Origin: Accumulibacter sp.
GTDB lineage: Bacteria; Pseudomonadota; Gammaproteobacteria; Burkholderiales; Rhodocyclaceae
Length of the DNA: 64,000 bases
Direction: 5' to 3'
NCBI RefSeq assembly: GCF_023806635.1
Contig: NZ_JAMTDQ010000023.1
Coordinates: 62,001 to 126,000, forward strand
This document shows positions 19,145 through 28,299 of this stretch, piece by piece. The position numbers and the translations under genes are program-made. The notes under the pieces are model-generated. The model worked only from the letters and a program-made list of their open reading frames with translations. It was not told the origin of the DNA and ran no database searches. Numbering within the stretch: the first letter of the stretch is position 1; each line of letters begins with the position of its first letter.

Positions 19145-20896
19145 ATGGATCTTCCGAGCATTGACAACCTGCTTCCACGCCGTATCGCCGAGGCGATGAT
19201 CGATGGTTTCAACCGGCACTACCGCATCATTCGCCACTACGGCCAGCAGGCCAAGCTGCTCTTCGAGGCGGCGGACTGGAAGGGCGTTCATGATGCGGTC
19301 CGCGAGCGTATCCGTTCCTACGATGATCGGGTCAGCGAGACCGCCGAGTTGCTGTGCGCAAACTACGGTGCGGAGGCTCTCGACGACGCGACCTGGCAGC
19401 AGCTCAAGCTGTTCTACATCGGGCAGCTGATCAACCACAAGCAGCCCGAGCTCGCCGAGACCTTCTTCAACTCGGTGTGCACGAAGATCCTGCATCGAAC
19501 CTACTTCAACAACGACTACATCTTCGCCCGGCCGGCGGTGTCGACCGAGTACATCCAGTCCTACCCGCCGGTCTATCGCAGCTACTATCCGGCGCAGCGC
19601 GGACTGCGTCGGACGGTCCGGCAGATCATCGTGGACTGCGACTGGCAGCGTCCTTTCGAGAACCTCGATCGCGACGTCGATTACATCATGCGGACGCTCA
19701 GGCAGCGGATGGGCGAGTGGCCGGTGGCCGAGGCCAACGCCCAGATCGAGGTCCTGCATTCGGCCTTCTATCGCAACAAGGGAGCCTACATCTTTGGCAA
19801 GGGAATCAACGGCCACGCCGAGTACCCGTTTGCCGTGGCTGTCGTGCATTCGCCGGCCGGCGAGCTGGTGGTGGACACCATCCTGCTCGACAGCGCGCAG
19901 ATCAGCATCCTGTTCTCCCTCTCACGCGCCTACTTCATGGTCGACATGGAGGTGCCGTCGGGCTACGTGCAGTTCCTGCGCAGCATCATGCCGCACAAGC
20001 CCCCGTCGGAGATCTACACGATGCTCGGCCTCGGCAAGCAGGGCAAGATCCTCTTTTTCCGCGACCTGAAGCAGCATCTTCGGCATTCGCAGGATCAGTT
20101 CGTCATCGCGCCGGGTATTGCCGGCCTCGTGATGCTCGTGTTCACTCTCCCTTCCTACCCCTATGTCTTCAAGCTGATCAAGGATGTGTTCGGACCGAGC
20201 AAGGAGATGGATCGCGACACGGTCAAGCGCAAGTATCTGATGGTCAAACAGGTGGACCGGGTCGGCCGCATGGCGGATACGCTCGAGTTCTCGCAGGTTC
20301 TGCTGCCGAAGAAGCGCTTTTCGGTCGAACTCCTCGACGCCTTGCGCACGCTGGCGCCGTCGCTGATCGAGGAAGAGGGTGACAATCTGGTGATCAAGCA
20401 CCTGTACATCGAGCGTCGCCTGACGCCGCTCAACATCTACCTGGACGCGGCAACACCCGCGGAGATCGATCAGGCCGTTTGCGAGTATGGCAATGCCATC
20501 AGGGAGCTGGCGATCGCAAACATCTTTCCGGGCGACATGCTGTGGAAGAACTTCGGTGTGACCAGCTACCGACGCGTCGTCTTTTACGACTACGACGAGA
20601 TCGAGTACATGACCGACATCAACTTTCGTGCCATCCCGGAGCCGCCGTATCCCGAGATGGAGATGTCCGGCGAGCCCTGGTATTCCGTCGGCAGGCACGA
20701 CGTCTTCCCGGAGGAGTTCGCGAGCTTCCTGCTTGGTTCGGCAAAGGTCCGCGCGGCCTTCCTGAAGTACCATCGTGCGTTGTTGAGCGTCCGCTTCTGG
20801 CAGACTACGCAGGAAAGAATCCGCGCTGGCCACGTCGACGATTTCTTCCCCTATTCTGAAGACCTCCGTTTCTGCAAGGCCTTTGCCGAAGGCTGA
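19145..20896 (+). CDS. aceK: Isocitrate dehydrogenase kinase/phosphatase
   Basis: A 583-residue AceK. This bifunctional enzyme phosphorylates and dephosphorylates isocitrate dehydrogenase. Inactivating Icd diverts isocitrate to isocitrate lyase during growth on acetate or fatty acids. The whole length matches the family, including the regulatory N-terminal half (NHKQPELAETFFNSV, HRTYFNNDYIF) and the kinase-like half (NIFPGDMLWKNFG, RVVFYDYDEIEYM). The ATG at 19145 fits the family start (DLPSIDNLLPRRIAEAM). A GTG at 19121 would add 8 residues and cannot be excluded. It is divergent from icd; aceA lies 39 kb away in the window, so this is not an aceBAK operon. Confidence 0.96.
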   Translation: MDLPSIDNLLPRRIAEAMIDGFNRHYRIIRHYGQQAKLLFEAADWKGVHDAVRERIRSYDDRVSETAELLCANYGAEALDDATWQQLKLFYIGQLINHKQPELAETFFNSVCTKILHRTYFNNDYIFARPAVSTEYIQSYPPVYRSYYPAQRGLRRTVRQIIVDCDWQRPFENLDRDVDYIMRTLRQRMGEWPVAEANAQIEVLHSAFYRNKGAYIFGKGINGHAEYPFAVAVVHSPAGELVVDTILLDSAQISILFSLSRAYFMVDMEVPSGYVQFLRSIMPHKPPSEIYTMLGLGKQGKILFFRDLKQHLRHSQDQFVIAPGIAGLVMLVFTLPSYPYVFKLIKDVFGPSKEMDRDTVKRKYLMVKQVDRVGRMADTLEFSQVLLPKKRFSVELLDALRTLAPSLIEEEGDNLVIKHLYIERRLTPLNIYLDAATPAEIDQAVCEYGNAIRELAIANIFPGDMLWKNFGVTSYRRVVFYDYDEIEYMTDINFRAIPEPPYPEMEMSGEPWYSVGRHDVFPEEFASFLLGSAKVRAAFLKYHRALLSVRFWQTTQERIRAGHVDDFFPYSEDLRFCKAFAEG

Positions 20897-20938
20897 GCAC
20901 CTTTCCCGCTGCGGTCTGCCGCAGTCGGCTGCGAGGCG

Positions 20939-21790
20939 TCAAGGTCGGCGCGGGCTGAACGGTACGCCCGGCGAGCGCTCGGCGGTCGCACGGGGGGCCA
21001 GCCATTCGCGCGCCCAGCCGAGGCTGCCTTCAGTATCCCCGCGCCTTGGCCGGTATTCGCAGCCCAGCCAGCCGCCATAGCCGAGGCGACGAAGCAGTTC
21101 GAAGAGAAACGGATAGTTGATCTCGCCGCTGCCGGGCTCGTTGCGGCCCGGGTTGTCGGCCAGCTGGAAGTGCGCGATGCGATCGATGTTGGCTGCGATC
21201 GTTCGTGCCAGGTCTCCCGCCATCACCTGGGCGTGGTAAATGTCGTATTGCAGCCAGAGGTTGGGGATTGCCAGCTCGGCGATCAATGCAAGTCCCTTGG
21301 CGGGGGTGTCGAGCCAGAAGCCGGGCATGTCGACGCGACTGTTGATCGGTTCGATCAGCAGCCGGATGCCATGCCTCGCCAGTTGTCCGGAGGCGTAGCG
21401 CAGGTTCCGCGTCAGGGTCGCGCGCAGCTCTTCGTCGGGAACGCCGGCCGGTGCGATCCCGGCAAGACAGTTGAGCTGCCGGCAGTCCAGCGTGCGTGCG
21501 AAGTCGATGCCCAGCGCGACCGATTCGCGGAAGTCGGCCTCACGTCCCGGCAGACAGGCAATGCCTCGTTCGCCGGCCGACCAGTTGCCAGCAGGCAGGT
21601 TGTGCAGGACCTGCACCAGGCCGTTCCCACGCAGCAGCGTGCGCAATTCATCGCCATCGCAGGCGTAGGGGAACATGTACTCGACGCCGCGGAAGCCCGC
21701 TCGTGCAGCCCGCTCAAAACGTTCACCGAACTCATACTCGGTGAACAGGAAGCTCAGATTGGCACTCAGGTTCAGCACAGGCCCAGTCAC
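20939..21790 (-). CDS. hyi: Hydroxypyruvate isomerase-like TIM-barrel protein
   Basis: A 283-residue protein of the xylose isomerase-like TIM barrel family, closest in motif to Hyi (hydroxypyruvate to tartronate semialdehyde). The opening LNLSANLSFLFTEYEFGERF and the RGVEYMFPY motif are typical. So are LLIEPINSRVDMPGFWLDT, LQYDIYHAQVM and the glutamate in GWLGCEYRPRGDTEG-like context, which provide metal ligands. The GTG at 21790 is chosen because AAGGAA precedes it; the frame stays open far upstream but through another gene. About 20 extra residues at the C-terminus are non-conserved. No glyoxylate carboligase gene is adjacent, so the pathway role is uncertain. Confidence 0.85.
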   Translation of the reverse strand: MTGPVLNLSANLSFLFTEYEFGERFERAARAGFRGVEYMFPYACDGDELRTLLRGNGLVQVLHNLPAGNWSAGERGIACLPGREADFRESVALGIDFARTLDCRQLNCLAGIAPAGVPDEELRATLTRNLRYASGQLARHGIRLLIEPINSRVDMPGFWLDTPAKGLALIAELAIPNLWLQYDIYHAQVMAGDLARTIAANIDRIAHFQLADNPGRNEPGSGEINYPFLFELLRRLGYGGWLGCEYRPRRGDTEGSLGWAREWLAPRATAERSPGVPFSPRRP

Positions 21791-21839
21791 GGCGGTTCCT
21801 TGTTCTATAATCGGGAATATTTTGATCAGGAAAGCCAGC

Positions 21840-22400
21840 ATGGGCAATCGTCTGTCGAAGATCGTCACGCGGACCGGTGATGCCGGTACCACCGGCCTCG
21901 GAGATGGTACGCGCGTGGCCAAGGACAGTCTGCGCATCGAGACGATCGGCCAGGTCGACGAACTCAATTCGACCATCGGCGTGCTGTTGGCGGAAGAGAT
22001 TCCTGACGAGGTCAGGAACGCCCTGACCGGCGTGCAGCACGACCTCTTCGATCTCGGCGGAGAACTGTGCATTCCCGGTATGAACATGATCAGCGATGCG
22101 CAGGTGGTACGCCTAGAGTCCCTCGTTGAGCGCTTCAACGACGACCTGCCACCGCTGAAGGACTTCATTCTGCCCGGCGGCAGCCGCGCCGCAGCGCTGG
22201 CCCATCTGGCACGGACGGTATGCCGCCGCGCCGAGCGGCACGTGGTGAGTCTGGCCAGCAGCGAGAGCGTCTCCGAGTTCGCGCGAAAATACCTCAATCG
22301 CCTGTCGGATCTGCTGTTCGTCCTTGGTCGCGCGCTCAACCGCACAGCTGGTTGCGGCGACGTGCTGTGGGTGCAGGGCAGGAACCGTACGGCTGACTGA
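21840..22400 (+). CDS. Cob(I)alamin adenosyltransferase, PduO type
   Basis: A 186-residue ATP:cob(I)alamin adenosyltransferase that makes adenosylcobalamin. The ATP-binding N-terminus TRTGDAGTTGLGDG and the later FILPGGS, RTVCRRAER and LNRLSDLLFVLGR motifs are all present. The ATG at 21840 follows AGGAAA; TATAAT at 21806-21811 may be its -10. The start is only 49 bp from that of the divergent hyi-like gene. B12 coenzyme would serve, for example, methylmalonyl-CoA mutase, used in propionyl-CoA metabolism and PHV formation; no such gene is in the window. Confidence 0.94.
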   Translation: MGNRLSKIVTRTGDAGTTGLGDGTRVAKDSLRIETIGQVDELNSTIGVLLAEEIPDEVRNALTGVQHDLFDLGGELCIPGMNMISDAQVVRLESLVERFNDDLPPLKDFILPGGSRAAALAHLARTVCRRAERHVVSLASSESVSEFARKYLNRLSDLLFVLGRALNRTAGCGDVLWVQGRNRTAD

Positions 22401-22450
22401 CAGCGCCAGCCGTGGCAGCCGGCAGTGCTGCGTATCGATGGAGTGCCAGC

Positions 22451-23008
22451 ATGACAAGCCACATTACCGTGATCACCACCGCGAACCGTGCGCGGCGTTT
22501 CGTTCCCACCGACGAAACCAGCCTGTCGGCCATCGTCGACAGCCTGCGGCGTGGCGGGCAGTTGTTCAGCGGCAAGCCGCTGATCATCGGTTCGGGAGCG
22601 CAAACCGAGGTTTTTGCCCCTGCCGCGATCGCCTGTGTCGAGATCGAGACGACACGCGACCTTGCAGCCCATCTGCCCGGTCAGCACAACCTGAGCCTGT
22701 GCGCGTTGACGCCGGAGCAGCGTGTCGAACCCTTCTCTGGTGGCTTGGACGGCGACCACTTCAGCGCGCGGATCGAGTTCTTCTTCATCGGTGGCCACGT
22801 GCTGTACATGGCCGCCGAGGGCGTCCGCAAGCCGGCGCTAGCCGAACGGCTGATGAACCTGACCGGCCTCTTCGAACGGCCGGTGCTCCACTATCGGCTG
22901 GTGCAAGGGGGGGTCGGCCTCATGAACCCGCGCGCGCTGACGCGATTCGTCATCACTCCCGGAGTGCCCGATCTGCCGAGCGACGCATGGGTCGCCGAAG
23001 GACTGTGA
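22451..23008 (+). CDS. Conserved-looking hypothetical protein
   Basis: A 185-residue soluble protein with no signal or membrane segment. I do not recognise the family. It has normal composition for a real gene and starts 50 bp after the adenosyltransferase stop on the same strand, with GGAG before the ATG at 22451. Visible features are an alternating beta/alpha N-terminal part (HITVITTANRARRFVP, PLIIGSGAQTEVFAP) and a hydrophobic middle IEFFFIGGHVLYMAAEG. Likely cotranscribed with the adenosyltransferase gene; a link to cobalamin is not otherwise supported. Confidence 0.65.
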   Translation: MTSHITVITTANRARRFVPTDETSLSAIVDSLRRGGQLFSGKPLIIGSGAQTEVFAPAAIACVEIETTRDLAAHLPGQHNLSLCALTPEQRVEPFSGGLDGDHFSARIEFFFIGGHVLYMAAEGVRKPALAERLMNLTGLFERPVLHYRLVQGGVGLMNPRALTRFVITPGVPDLPSDAWVAEGL

Positions 23009-23150
23009 CCCGACGGGGTTGCCCGGACGGTCCGACGACTGAGCCGCAGCCAGCAGCGATCCGGGCAGTGCGCGCTGGCCGGAATGGCGAGTGGTTCGCT
23101 CGCCCGCGCCGTGCATCTCGCGCTGCTCGCGAAGACTTCCTCAAACCCGC

Positions 23151-24629
23151 TCATTGCATCGGGGTGTCGGGGTAGGGATGGAGAGTGTGAAGCGCGATGC
23201 TGCGTCCTGAGGGCTGGACGATGCGTACGTGCTCGCGGCGCAGTCCGCGCGCGTGCGGAAGACCGCAGGAGTGGGCGATCATCGCGATCTCCCGGTTCAT
23301 GTTGCGGCAGTAGGCGGCAACCCGTTCCGCCTTGTCTTCGACGACCAGGCCGCGTTGCAGGCGGGGGTCATGGGTGGTGACGCCGGTTGGGCAGGTGTTG
23401 GCGTGACAGCGCAGGGCCTGGATGCAGCCGAGCGAGAACATGAAACCGCGTGCCGTGTTGACGAAGTCGGCACCGGCTGCGAGTGCCCACGCGACGCGCG
23501 CCGGCGTGACCAGCTTGCCGGCGGCAATCAGGCGAATGCGCTGCTTGAGGCCGCTGGCGATCAGTGCATCGGCCACCAGCGGCAGCGCTTCGTCGATCGA
23601 CAGCGCCATGTGGTCGGCCAAGGCTTGCGGCGCCGCACCGCTGCCACCCTCACCGCCATCGATCGTCAGGAAGTCCGGTGCGGCATGCAGCCCCCGACGC
23701 CTGACGGCCCCCGTCAGTTGGTCCATGAACGCGTTGCCGCCGATCGCGGTCTTGACACCGACCGGCTTGCCCGTGATCGCGCGCACGTGTTCGACCTGGT
23801 CGAGCAACTGGTCGATGTTGGCGACATCACGGTGACGGTTTGGGCTGAGCGAATCCTTGCCGAGGGGAATGCCGCGAATCTCGGCGATTTCGGGTGTCAC
23901 CTTGGTGCTCGGGAGGACGCCCCCTTTCCCCGGCTTCGCTCCCTGCGACAGCTTGATCTCGAAGGCTCGGACGCATTCGTGCGCTGCCAGTTCACTCAGC
24001 CGCTGGTCGCAAAGCTGTCCGCTGGCATCGCGGACGCCGTACTTGGCGGTGCCGATCTGGAAGATGATGTCGCAGCCGCCCTCGAGATGGTAGGGTGACA
24101 GGCCTCCTTCGCCGGTGTCCAGCCAGCAGCCGGCGGCGGCAGCGCCCCGCGACAGCGCACGCACCGCGGGTCGCGAGATGGCGCCGAAACTCATGGCGCT
24201 GATGTTGACCAGCGAGCGACCGCTGAACGGGGTGGTGCAGTAACCCTCGCCAATCGGCAGTGGCGGTGTCGGTCGCTGTTCCTCGTCGAGGACCGGGAAG
24301 GGTGCGTTGACGAATACCAGTGCGCCCGGCTCGTGGATGCGGTAGGTCGAGCCAAAGCCGATGATCCCGCCCTGATTCTTCGCCATGCGATAGACCCAGC
24401 TCCGCGTTGCCCGGTCGAAGGGCATTTCGTCGCGGTCGCCAAGGAAGAAATACTGCCGGAAGTACTCGCCCAGACTCTCGAACAGATAGCGCAGATGGCC
24501 GACGAGCGGGAAGTTGCGCAGCACGGCGTGCTTTTCCTGCGTCACGTCCTGCACGTACAGGTAAACCAGGCCTCCGGCAAAGGCCAGGGCGAGCAGGACG
24601 CCCGTCGTGACGAGCAACAGATCGAGCAT
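23151..24629 (-). CDS. FMN-binding glutamate synthase-family protein
   Basis: A 492-residue protein related to the FMN/Fe-S domain of glutamate synthase large subunit, as a stand-alone form. A membrane anchor occupies residues 4-27. The barrel carries SAMSFGAIS, the flavin/2-oxoglutarate region KLSQGAKPGKGGVLP and DGGEGGSGAAP. The cysteine cluster is CIQALRCHANTCPTG, the site of the 3Fe-4S centre. No glutaminase or NADPH subunit lies nearby, so the reaction may differ from classic GOGAT. A clear GGAGG precedes the ATG. Divergent from nadC. Confidence 0.88.
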   Translation of the reverse strand: MLDLLLVTTGVLLALAFAGGLVYLYVQDVTQEKHAVLRNFPLVGHLRYLFESLGEYFRQYFFLGDRDEMPFDRATRSWVYRMAKNQGGIIGFGSTYRIHEPGALVFVNAPFPVLDEEQRPTPPLPIGEGYCTTPFSGRSLVNISAMSFGAISRPAVRALSRGAAAAGCWLDTGEGGLSPYHLEGGCDIIFQIGTAKYGVRDASGQLCDQRLSELAAHECVRAFEIKLSQGAKPGKGGVLPSTKVTPEIAEIRGIPLGKDSLSPNRHRDVANIDQLLDQVEHVRAITGKPVGVKTAIGGNAFMDQLTGAVRRRGLHAAPDFLTIDGGEGGSGAAPQALADHMALSIDEALPLVADALIASGLKQRIRLIAAGKLVTPARVAWALAAGADFVNTARGFMFSLGCIQALRCHANTCPTGVTTHDPRLQRGLVVEDKAERVAAYCRNMNREIAMIAHSCGLPHARGLRREHVRIVQPSGRSIALHTLHPYPDTPMQ

Positions 24630-24687
24630 TGGTGCCTCCTATTGGTGATAAGATCCGCGCAGTTGACGCCAGTGTACGGGATTCCTC

Positions 24688-25545
24688 ATGACCTTTGCAG
24701 CCATGCTCGAAGGCGAAGTCGAGCGCAATGTTGCCGCAGCACTGGCCGAGGATGTTGGCAGCGGCGACCTGACGGCGCAACTGGTACCGGCTGCGGGGAT
24801 CGGGCGGGCGACGGTCGTTGCGCGCGAGGACGCCATCCTCTGCGGTTCTGCCTGGTTCACCGCCTGCTTCCGGCAACTCGACCCGGCGGTGCGGATCGCT
24901 TGGCAGGCGGGTGATGGCGAACGGATCAGGCCGGGCCAGTCGCTGTGCGAGGTCGAGGGACCGGCGCGTGCCCTGCTGACCGGCGAGCGCAGCGCTCTGA
25001 ATTTCCTGCAACTGCTGTCCGGCGTCGCGACCAGGGCCGGGGAGTATGCCGGGCGGGTTGCGGGGACACGGGCGCAGGTGGTCGACACGCGCAAGACGAT
25101 TCCCGGACTGCGGCTGGCGCAGAAGTATGCCGTCCGCTGCGGTGGTGGCGGCAATCATCGGCTCGGTCTCTACGACGGAATCCTGATCAAGGAGAACCAT
25201 ATCCTTGCCGCCGGCAGCATCGCTGCGGCCCTGGCGGCGGCGAAGCAGGTCGCAGCCGCCAGCGGCGGGGTCTGCCAGTTCGTGCAGATCGAGGTCGAGA
25301 ACCTCGACGAGCTGCGCCAGGCGCTCGCCTGTGGTGCCGAGATGGTCCTGCTGGACAACATGAGCCTGGATCAGCTGCGCGCGGCGGTGGCGCTTGCGGC
25401 TGGCGGCGCGGTGCTCGAGGCATCGGGCAACGTCAGCCTCGAGACCGTCCGCGCAATCGCCGAAACCGGTGTGGATCGCATCTCGATCGGAGGCCTGACG
25501 AAGGATGTCCGGGCGCTCGATCTGTCCATGCGTTTCCAGGGCTGA
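24688..25545 (+). CDS. nadC: Nicotinate-nucleotide pyrophosphorylase (carboxylating)
   Basis: A 285-residue quinolinate phosphoribosyltransferase. It converts quinolinate and PRPP to nicotinate mononucleotide in de novo NAD synthesis. Present are the helical N-terminal domain ([14 protein letters not shown]), the catalytic block [16 protein letters not shown], and [16 protein letters not shown] with [12 protein letters not shown]. The C-terminal [17 protein letters not shown] ends the barrel. Length and motifs are standard. nadA and nadB are not in the window. Confidence 0.97.
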   Translation: MTFAAMLEGEVERNVAAALAEDVGSGDLTAQLVPAAGIGRATVVAREDAILCGSAWFTACFRQLDPAVRIAWQAGDGERIRPGQSLCEVEGPARALLTGERSALNFLQLLSGVATRAGEYAGRVAGTRAQVVDTRKTIPGLRLAQKYAVRCGGGGNHRLGLYDGILIKENHILAAGSIAAALAAAKQVAAASGGVCQFVQIEVENLDELRQALACGAEMVLLDNMSLDQLRAAVALAAGGAVLEASGNVSLETVRAIAETGVDRISIGGLTKDVRALDLSMRFQG

Positions 25546-25697
25546 CCGGCCACGCCTTCAAGCGGTGGGCCGCATGGGGGCAGCACCGCGGCAGCGGGAT
25601 GTCCGTGCTGCCAACTGCGGCTGCCGCGGTGATATCATCCGGACGACGCGAGCGGGCCGGAGGTTGTGGCTTCCGCCAACAGGGAGAGGGTGGTCTG

Positions 25698-25835
25698 ATG
25701 CTATTTGCGCTGTTCTACGTACTGGCGATCACGATACTGATCATGCACTTCACGGGGTTCCTGGCGCGACACAATCTCGAATGGCTGGTCCTGGTCCTGG
25801 CTGCGGCCGTCTTCCCAGCGGTCATCTACCTCTGA
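25698..25835 (+). CDS. Possible small membrane protein
   Basis: A 45-residue reading frame from ATG 25698, preceded by a GGGAGAGGG run at acceptable spacing. It encodes two hydrophobic segments (LFALFYVLAITILIMHF and WLVLVLAAAVFPAVIYL) separated by a short charged turn (LARHNLE). The composition differs from the out-of-frame GC-rich translation just upstream, which supports a real small membrane protein. Function unknown. It lies between nadC and the convergent thrC. Confidence 0.45.
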   Translation: MLFALFYVLAITILIMHFTGFLARHNLEWLVLVLAAAVFPAVIYL

Positions 25836-25853
25836 AGCCCGGTCGGCGCCCCT

Positions 25854-27338
25854 TCACTGCACGTGTCGCGCGATGAAGCGCTGTACTTGGTTCACATTGA
25901 CGTCCATGACCTCGACGCGCTGCGGCAGTGTCTCGAGGCCTTCCATGCCTGCGGGTCGATCGGGTCTGTGCCCGAGCGCTTCGACGATCGTCGCCTCGAA
26001 CTTCGCCGGCAGGGCGGTTTCCAGAACGACCATCGGCATATCGGCCGTGCGGTATTCGCTGCCGACCTTGAGCCCGTCGGCGGTGTGCGGGTCGATGACC
26101 AGTCCGTAACGGTCATGGGTGCGGCGTATCGTCGCAAGGCGGTCGGCATGTGTGCTGCGACCAGAGACAAAGCCGAAGTCGGGCAAACGGGCGAAGCAGG
26201 GCATTGACGACAGGTCGAAACTGCCGCCGGCGTCGACTTGCGACCACAGTTGGCGAATGAGGTCCGGGTCGCGGCCGACCAGATCGAAGACGAAGCGCTC
26301 GAAGTTGGAAGCCTTCGAGATGTCCATCGACGGACTCGAGGTGGCTGCGGTTTCGCTGGTGGCGCGCGGGCGGTAGACGCCGCTGCGGAAAAACTCGTCG
26401 AGGACGTCGTTCTCGTTCGTTGCCAGGACCAGACGGCCGATCGGCAGCCCCATCATGCGCGCGATATGGCCAGCGCAGATGTTGCCGAAGTTGCCCGAGG
26501 GAACGGCGAAGGCGACCTGTCGCCCGCCGCTGCCGCCGAGCTCACGCGTCGCTGCGAAGTACCCCTTGAAGTAGTAGATCACTTGGGCGGCGACGCGTGC
26601 CCAGTTGATCGAATTGACTGCACCGATCCGGTAGCGCGTCTTGAACGCCTGGTCGTTCGACACCGCCTTGACTATGTCCTGGGCGTCGTCGAACGTTCCG
26701 CGCACTGCGATGTTGTAGATGTTGGGATCCTGCAGCGAGTACATCTGGGCGCGCTGGAAGGGGCTCATTCGCTGATGCGGCGAGAGCATGAACACGCGCA
26801 CGCCGCGCTTGCCACGCATCGCGTACTCGGCTGACGAGCCGGTATCGCCCGAAGTGGCGCCGAGAATGTTGATCTCCTCGCCGTTGCGCTCCAGGACGTA
26901 CTCGAACAGGTTGCCGAGCAACTGCATGGCCATGTCCTTGAAGGCCAGGGTCGGCCCATTGGACAGTTCAAGGATCGCCAGTCCGCCCTCGCCACGTCCC
27001 TGCGCCGGCGGCTCGAGCCAGCGCAGCGGCGTGATCTCGCCGGCAGCGGAATCGTTGCGCCCGTTGCCGTAGATGGCGGGTGTGTAGGTCCTGTGCGTCA
27101 GGGTCCGCAGATCGTCGAGCGGAATGTCATCGATGAAACGCGCCAGAACGGCGCAGGCCAGATCGGCATAGGACAACTCGCGCCACTGGGCGAGATCGGA
27201 CTCGTCGATCCTGGGGTATCTGGCCGGGAGATAGAGGCCTCCGTCAGGTGCCAGACCGCCAAGGAGGATTTCCGAGAACGTTCGGTTGGACGAATCCGCC
27301 GCACCGGCGGTTTGGGCACGAGTCGAGATGTAGCGCAT
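25854..27338 (-). CDS. thrC: Threonine synthase
   Basis: A 494-residue PLP enzyme converting O-phosphohomoserine to threonine. It is the longer proteobacterial/fungal-type ThrC. The N-terminus MRYISTRAQ, the PLP lysine in PTLAFKDMAMQLLG, and the phosphate-binding ATSGDTGSSAEYAMRG are intact. So are SINWARVAAQVIYYF and FGNICAGHIARMMGLPI. The usual partner hom is not adjacent, so it appears monocistronic. No attenuator-like leader was seen in the 88 bp upstream. Confidence 0.96.
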   Translation of the reverse strand: MRYISTRAQTAGAADSSNRTFSEILLGGLAPDGGLYLPARYPRIDESDLAQWRELSYADLACAVLARFIDDIPLDDLRTLTHRTYTPAIYGNGRNDSAAGEITPLRWLEPPAQGRGEGGLAILELSNGPTLAFKDMAMQLLGNLFEYVLERNGEEINILGATSGDTGSSAEYAMRGKRGVRVFMLSPHQRMSPFQRAQMYSLQDPNIYNIAVRGTFDDAQDIVKAVSNDQAFKTRYRIGAVNSINWARVAAQVIYYFKGYFAATRELGGSGGRQVAFAVPSGNFGNICAGHIARMMGLPIGRLVLATNENDVLDEFFRSGVYRPRATSETAATSSPSMDISKASNFERFVFDLVGRDPDLIRQLWSQVDAGGSFDLSSMPCFARLPDFGFVSGRSTHADRLATIRRTHDRYGLVIDPHTADGLKVGSEYRTADMPMVVLETALPAKFEATIVEALGHRPDRPAGMEGLETLPQRVEVMDVNVNQVQRFIARHVQ

Positions 27339-27426
27339 GGCTATGGCTGTCGGGCAGATGGGAGAGCACCCAGTCTACCATGCCGATCCAGGCCCTTGCT
27401 CCGGCGGCGTGCGACGCCGCCAGGCC

Positions 27427-28164
27427 TCAGCCGGCGAGTACGCGGTTCTTTCCTGCCCGCTTGGCGGCGTAGGTCGCGGCGTCGGCGCGCTCGATCGAGT
27501 CGACGAGTGACTCGCCGGGTTCCTGCACGACGACGCCGGCGCTGAAGGTCAAGGCGACGCCACTGCCCGCGACGCGGCAGTCCGCGAGTTGGCGCTGAAA
27601 GCGGATGAGGGCGGTCACGGCCGCGTCGAGCCCGGTGTCGGGCAGCATCACGACGAATTCCTCACCGCCGAACCGGCCGAGGACGTCGGATGGCCGCAGT
27701 GCAGAGCGCAGGATGCGGACGAGATGGATCAGTGCCTCGTCACCGGCGTGATGGCCAAGCGTGTCGTTCAGACGCTTGAAATCGTCGAGGTCGATCAGGG
27801 CCAGAGCCAGCGGACTTCCGTTGCGGCGCGAGCGGGCGACCTCACGCCCGTGCGCCTGCTCGAAGCCACGGCGATTGAGCGCGCCGGTCAGCGTATCGGT
27901 CATCGCTGCCGCCTCCGCGCTGCTCAGGGCACGCTCGAGATCCGCGATGCGTGCCTCGGCTGCCAGCAGCTCGAGCATCGTCGCTTGCGTCGCCATGATC
28001 CTGCTGCGCCGCATCCGCCTGTGGTGCGCCCCGCCTTCCGCGACGGCGCTCGCAGCATGCGAGTGGCCCGTCGGCAGGTCGCCGGGGAGGGCCGGACGAC
28101 GATGCAGCCGACGCGATGCATGGCGCGATGAGTGCATCTGAGGGAAATGATCGTGCTTGAACAT
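27427..28164 (-). CDS. Diguanylate cyclase (GGDEF domain) with intact inhibitory site
   Basis: A 245-residue protein. The first 60 residues are basic and His/Arg-rich with no recognisable sensor. A short coiled segment (residues 64-86) leads into a full GGDEF domain opening with MTDTLTGALNRRGFE. The active site is GGEEF (166-170), a functional variant of GGDEF that makes c-di-GMP from two GTP. The inhibitory I-site RxxD is present as RPSD (157-160), at the correct five-residue spacing, so product feedback is predicted. The ATG at 28164 follows GGAGCGAG. It probably feeds the c-di-GMP pool that controls biofilm; no effector is adjacent. Confidence 0.9.
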   Translation of the reverse strand: MFKHDHFPQMHSSRHASRRLHRRPALPGDLPTGHSHAASAVAEGGAHHRRMRRSRIMATQATMLELLAAEARIADLERALSSAEAAAMTDTLTGALNRRGFEQAHGREVARSRRNGSPLALALIDLDDFKRLNDTLGHHAGDEALIHLVRILRSALRPSDVLGRFGGEEFVVMLPDTGLDAAVTALIRFQRQLADCRVAGSGVALTFSAGVVVQEPGESLVDSIERADAATYAAKRAGKNRVLAG

Positions 28165-28299
28165 CTCTCGCTCCGTGGTTGGTGCTTGACCGAGTGGATC
28201 ATATCCCGGTCAACGGAGGCACCTCGCAGATCTTGAGACTTTTTTCACAAAACTCTCGGAGTATGTTGTTTTAAAGTACAAAAATAGCTCATTGTCGGG

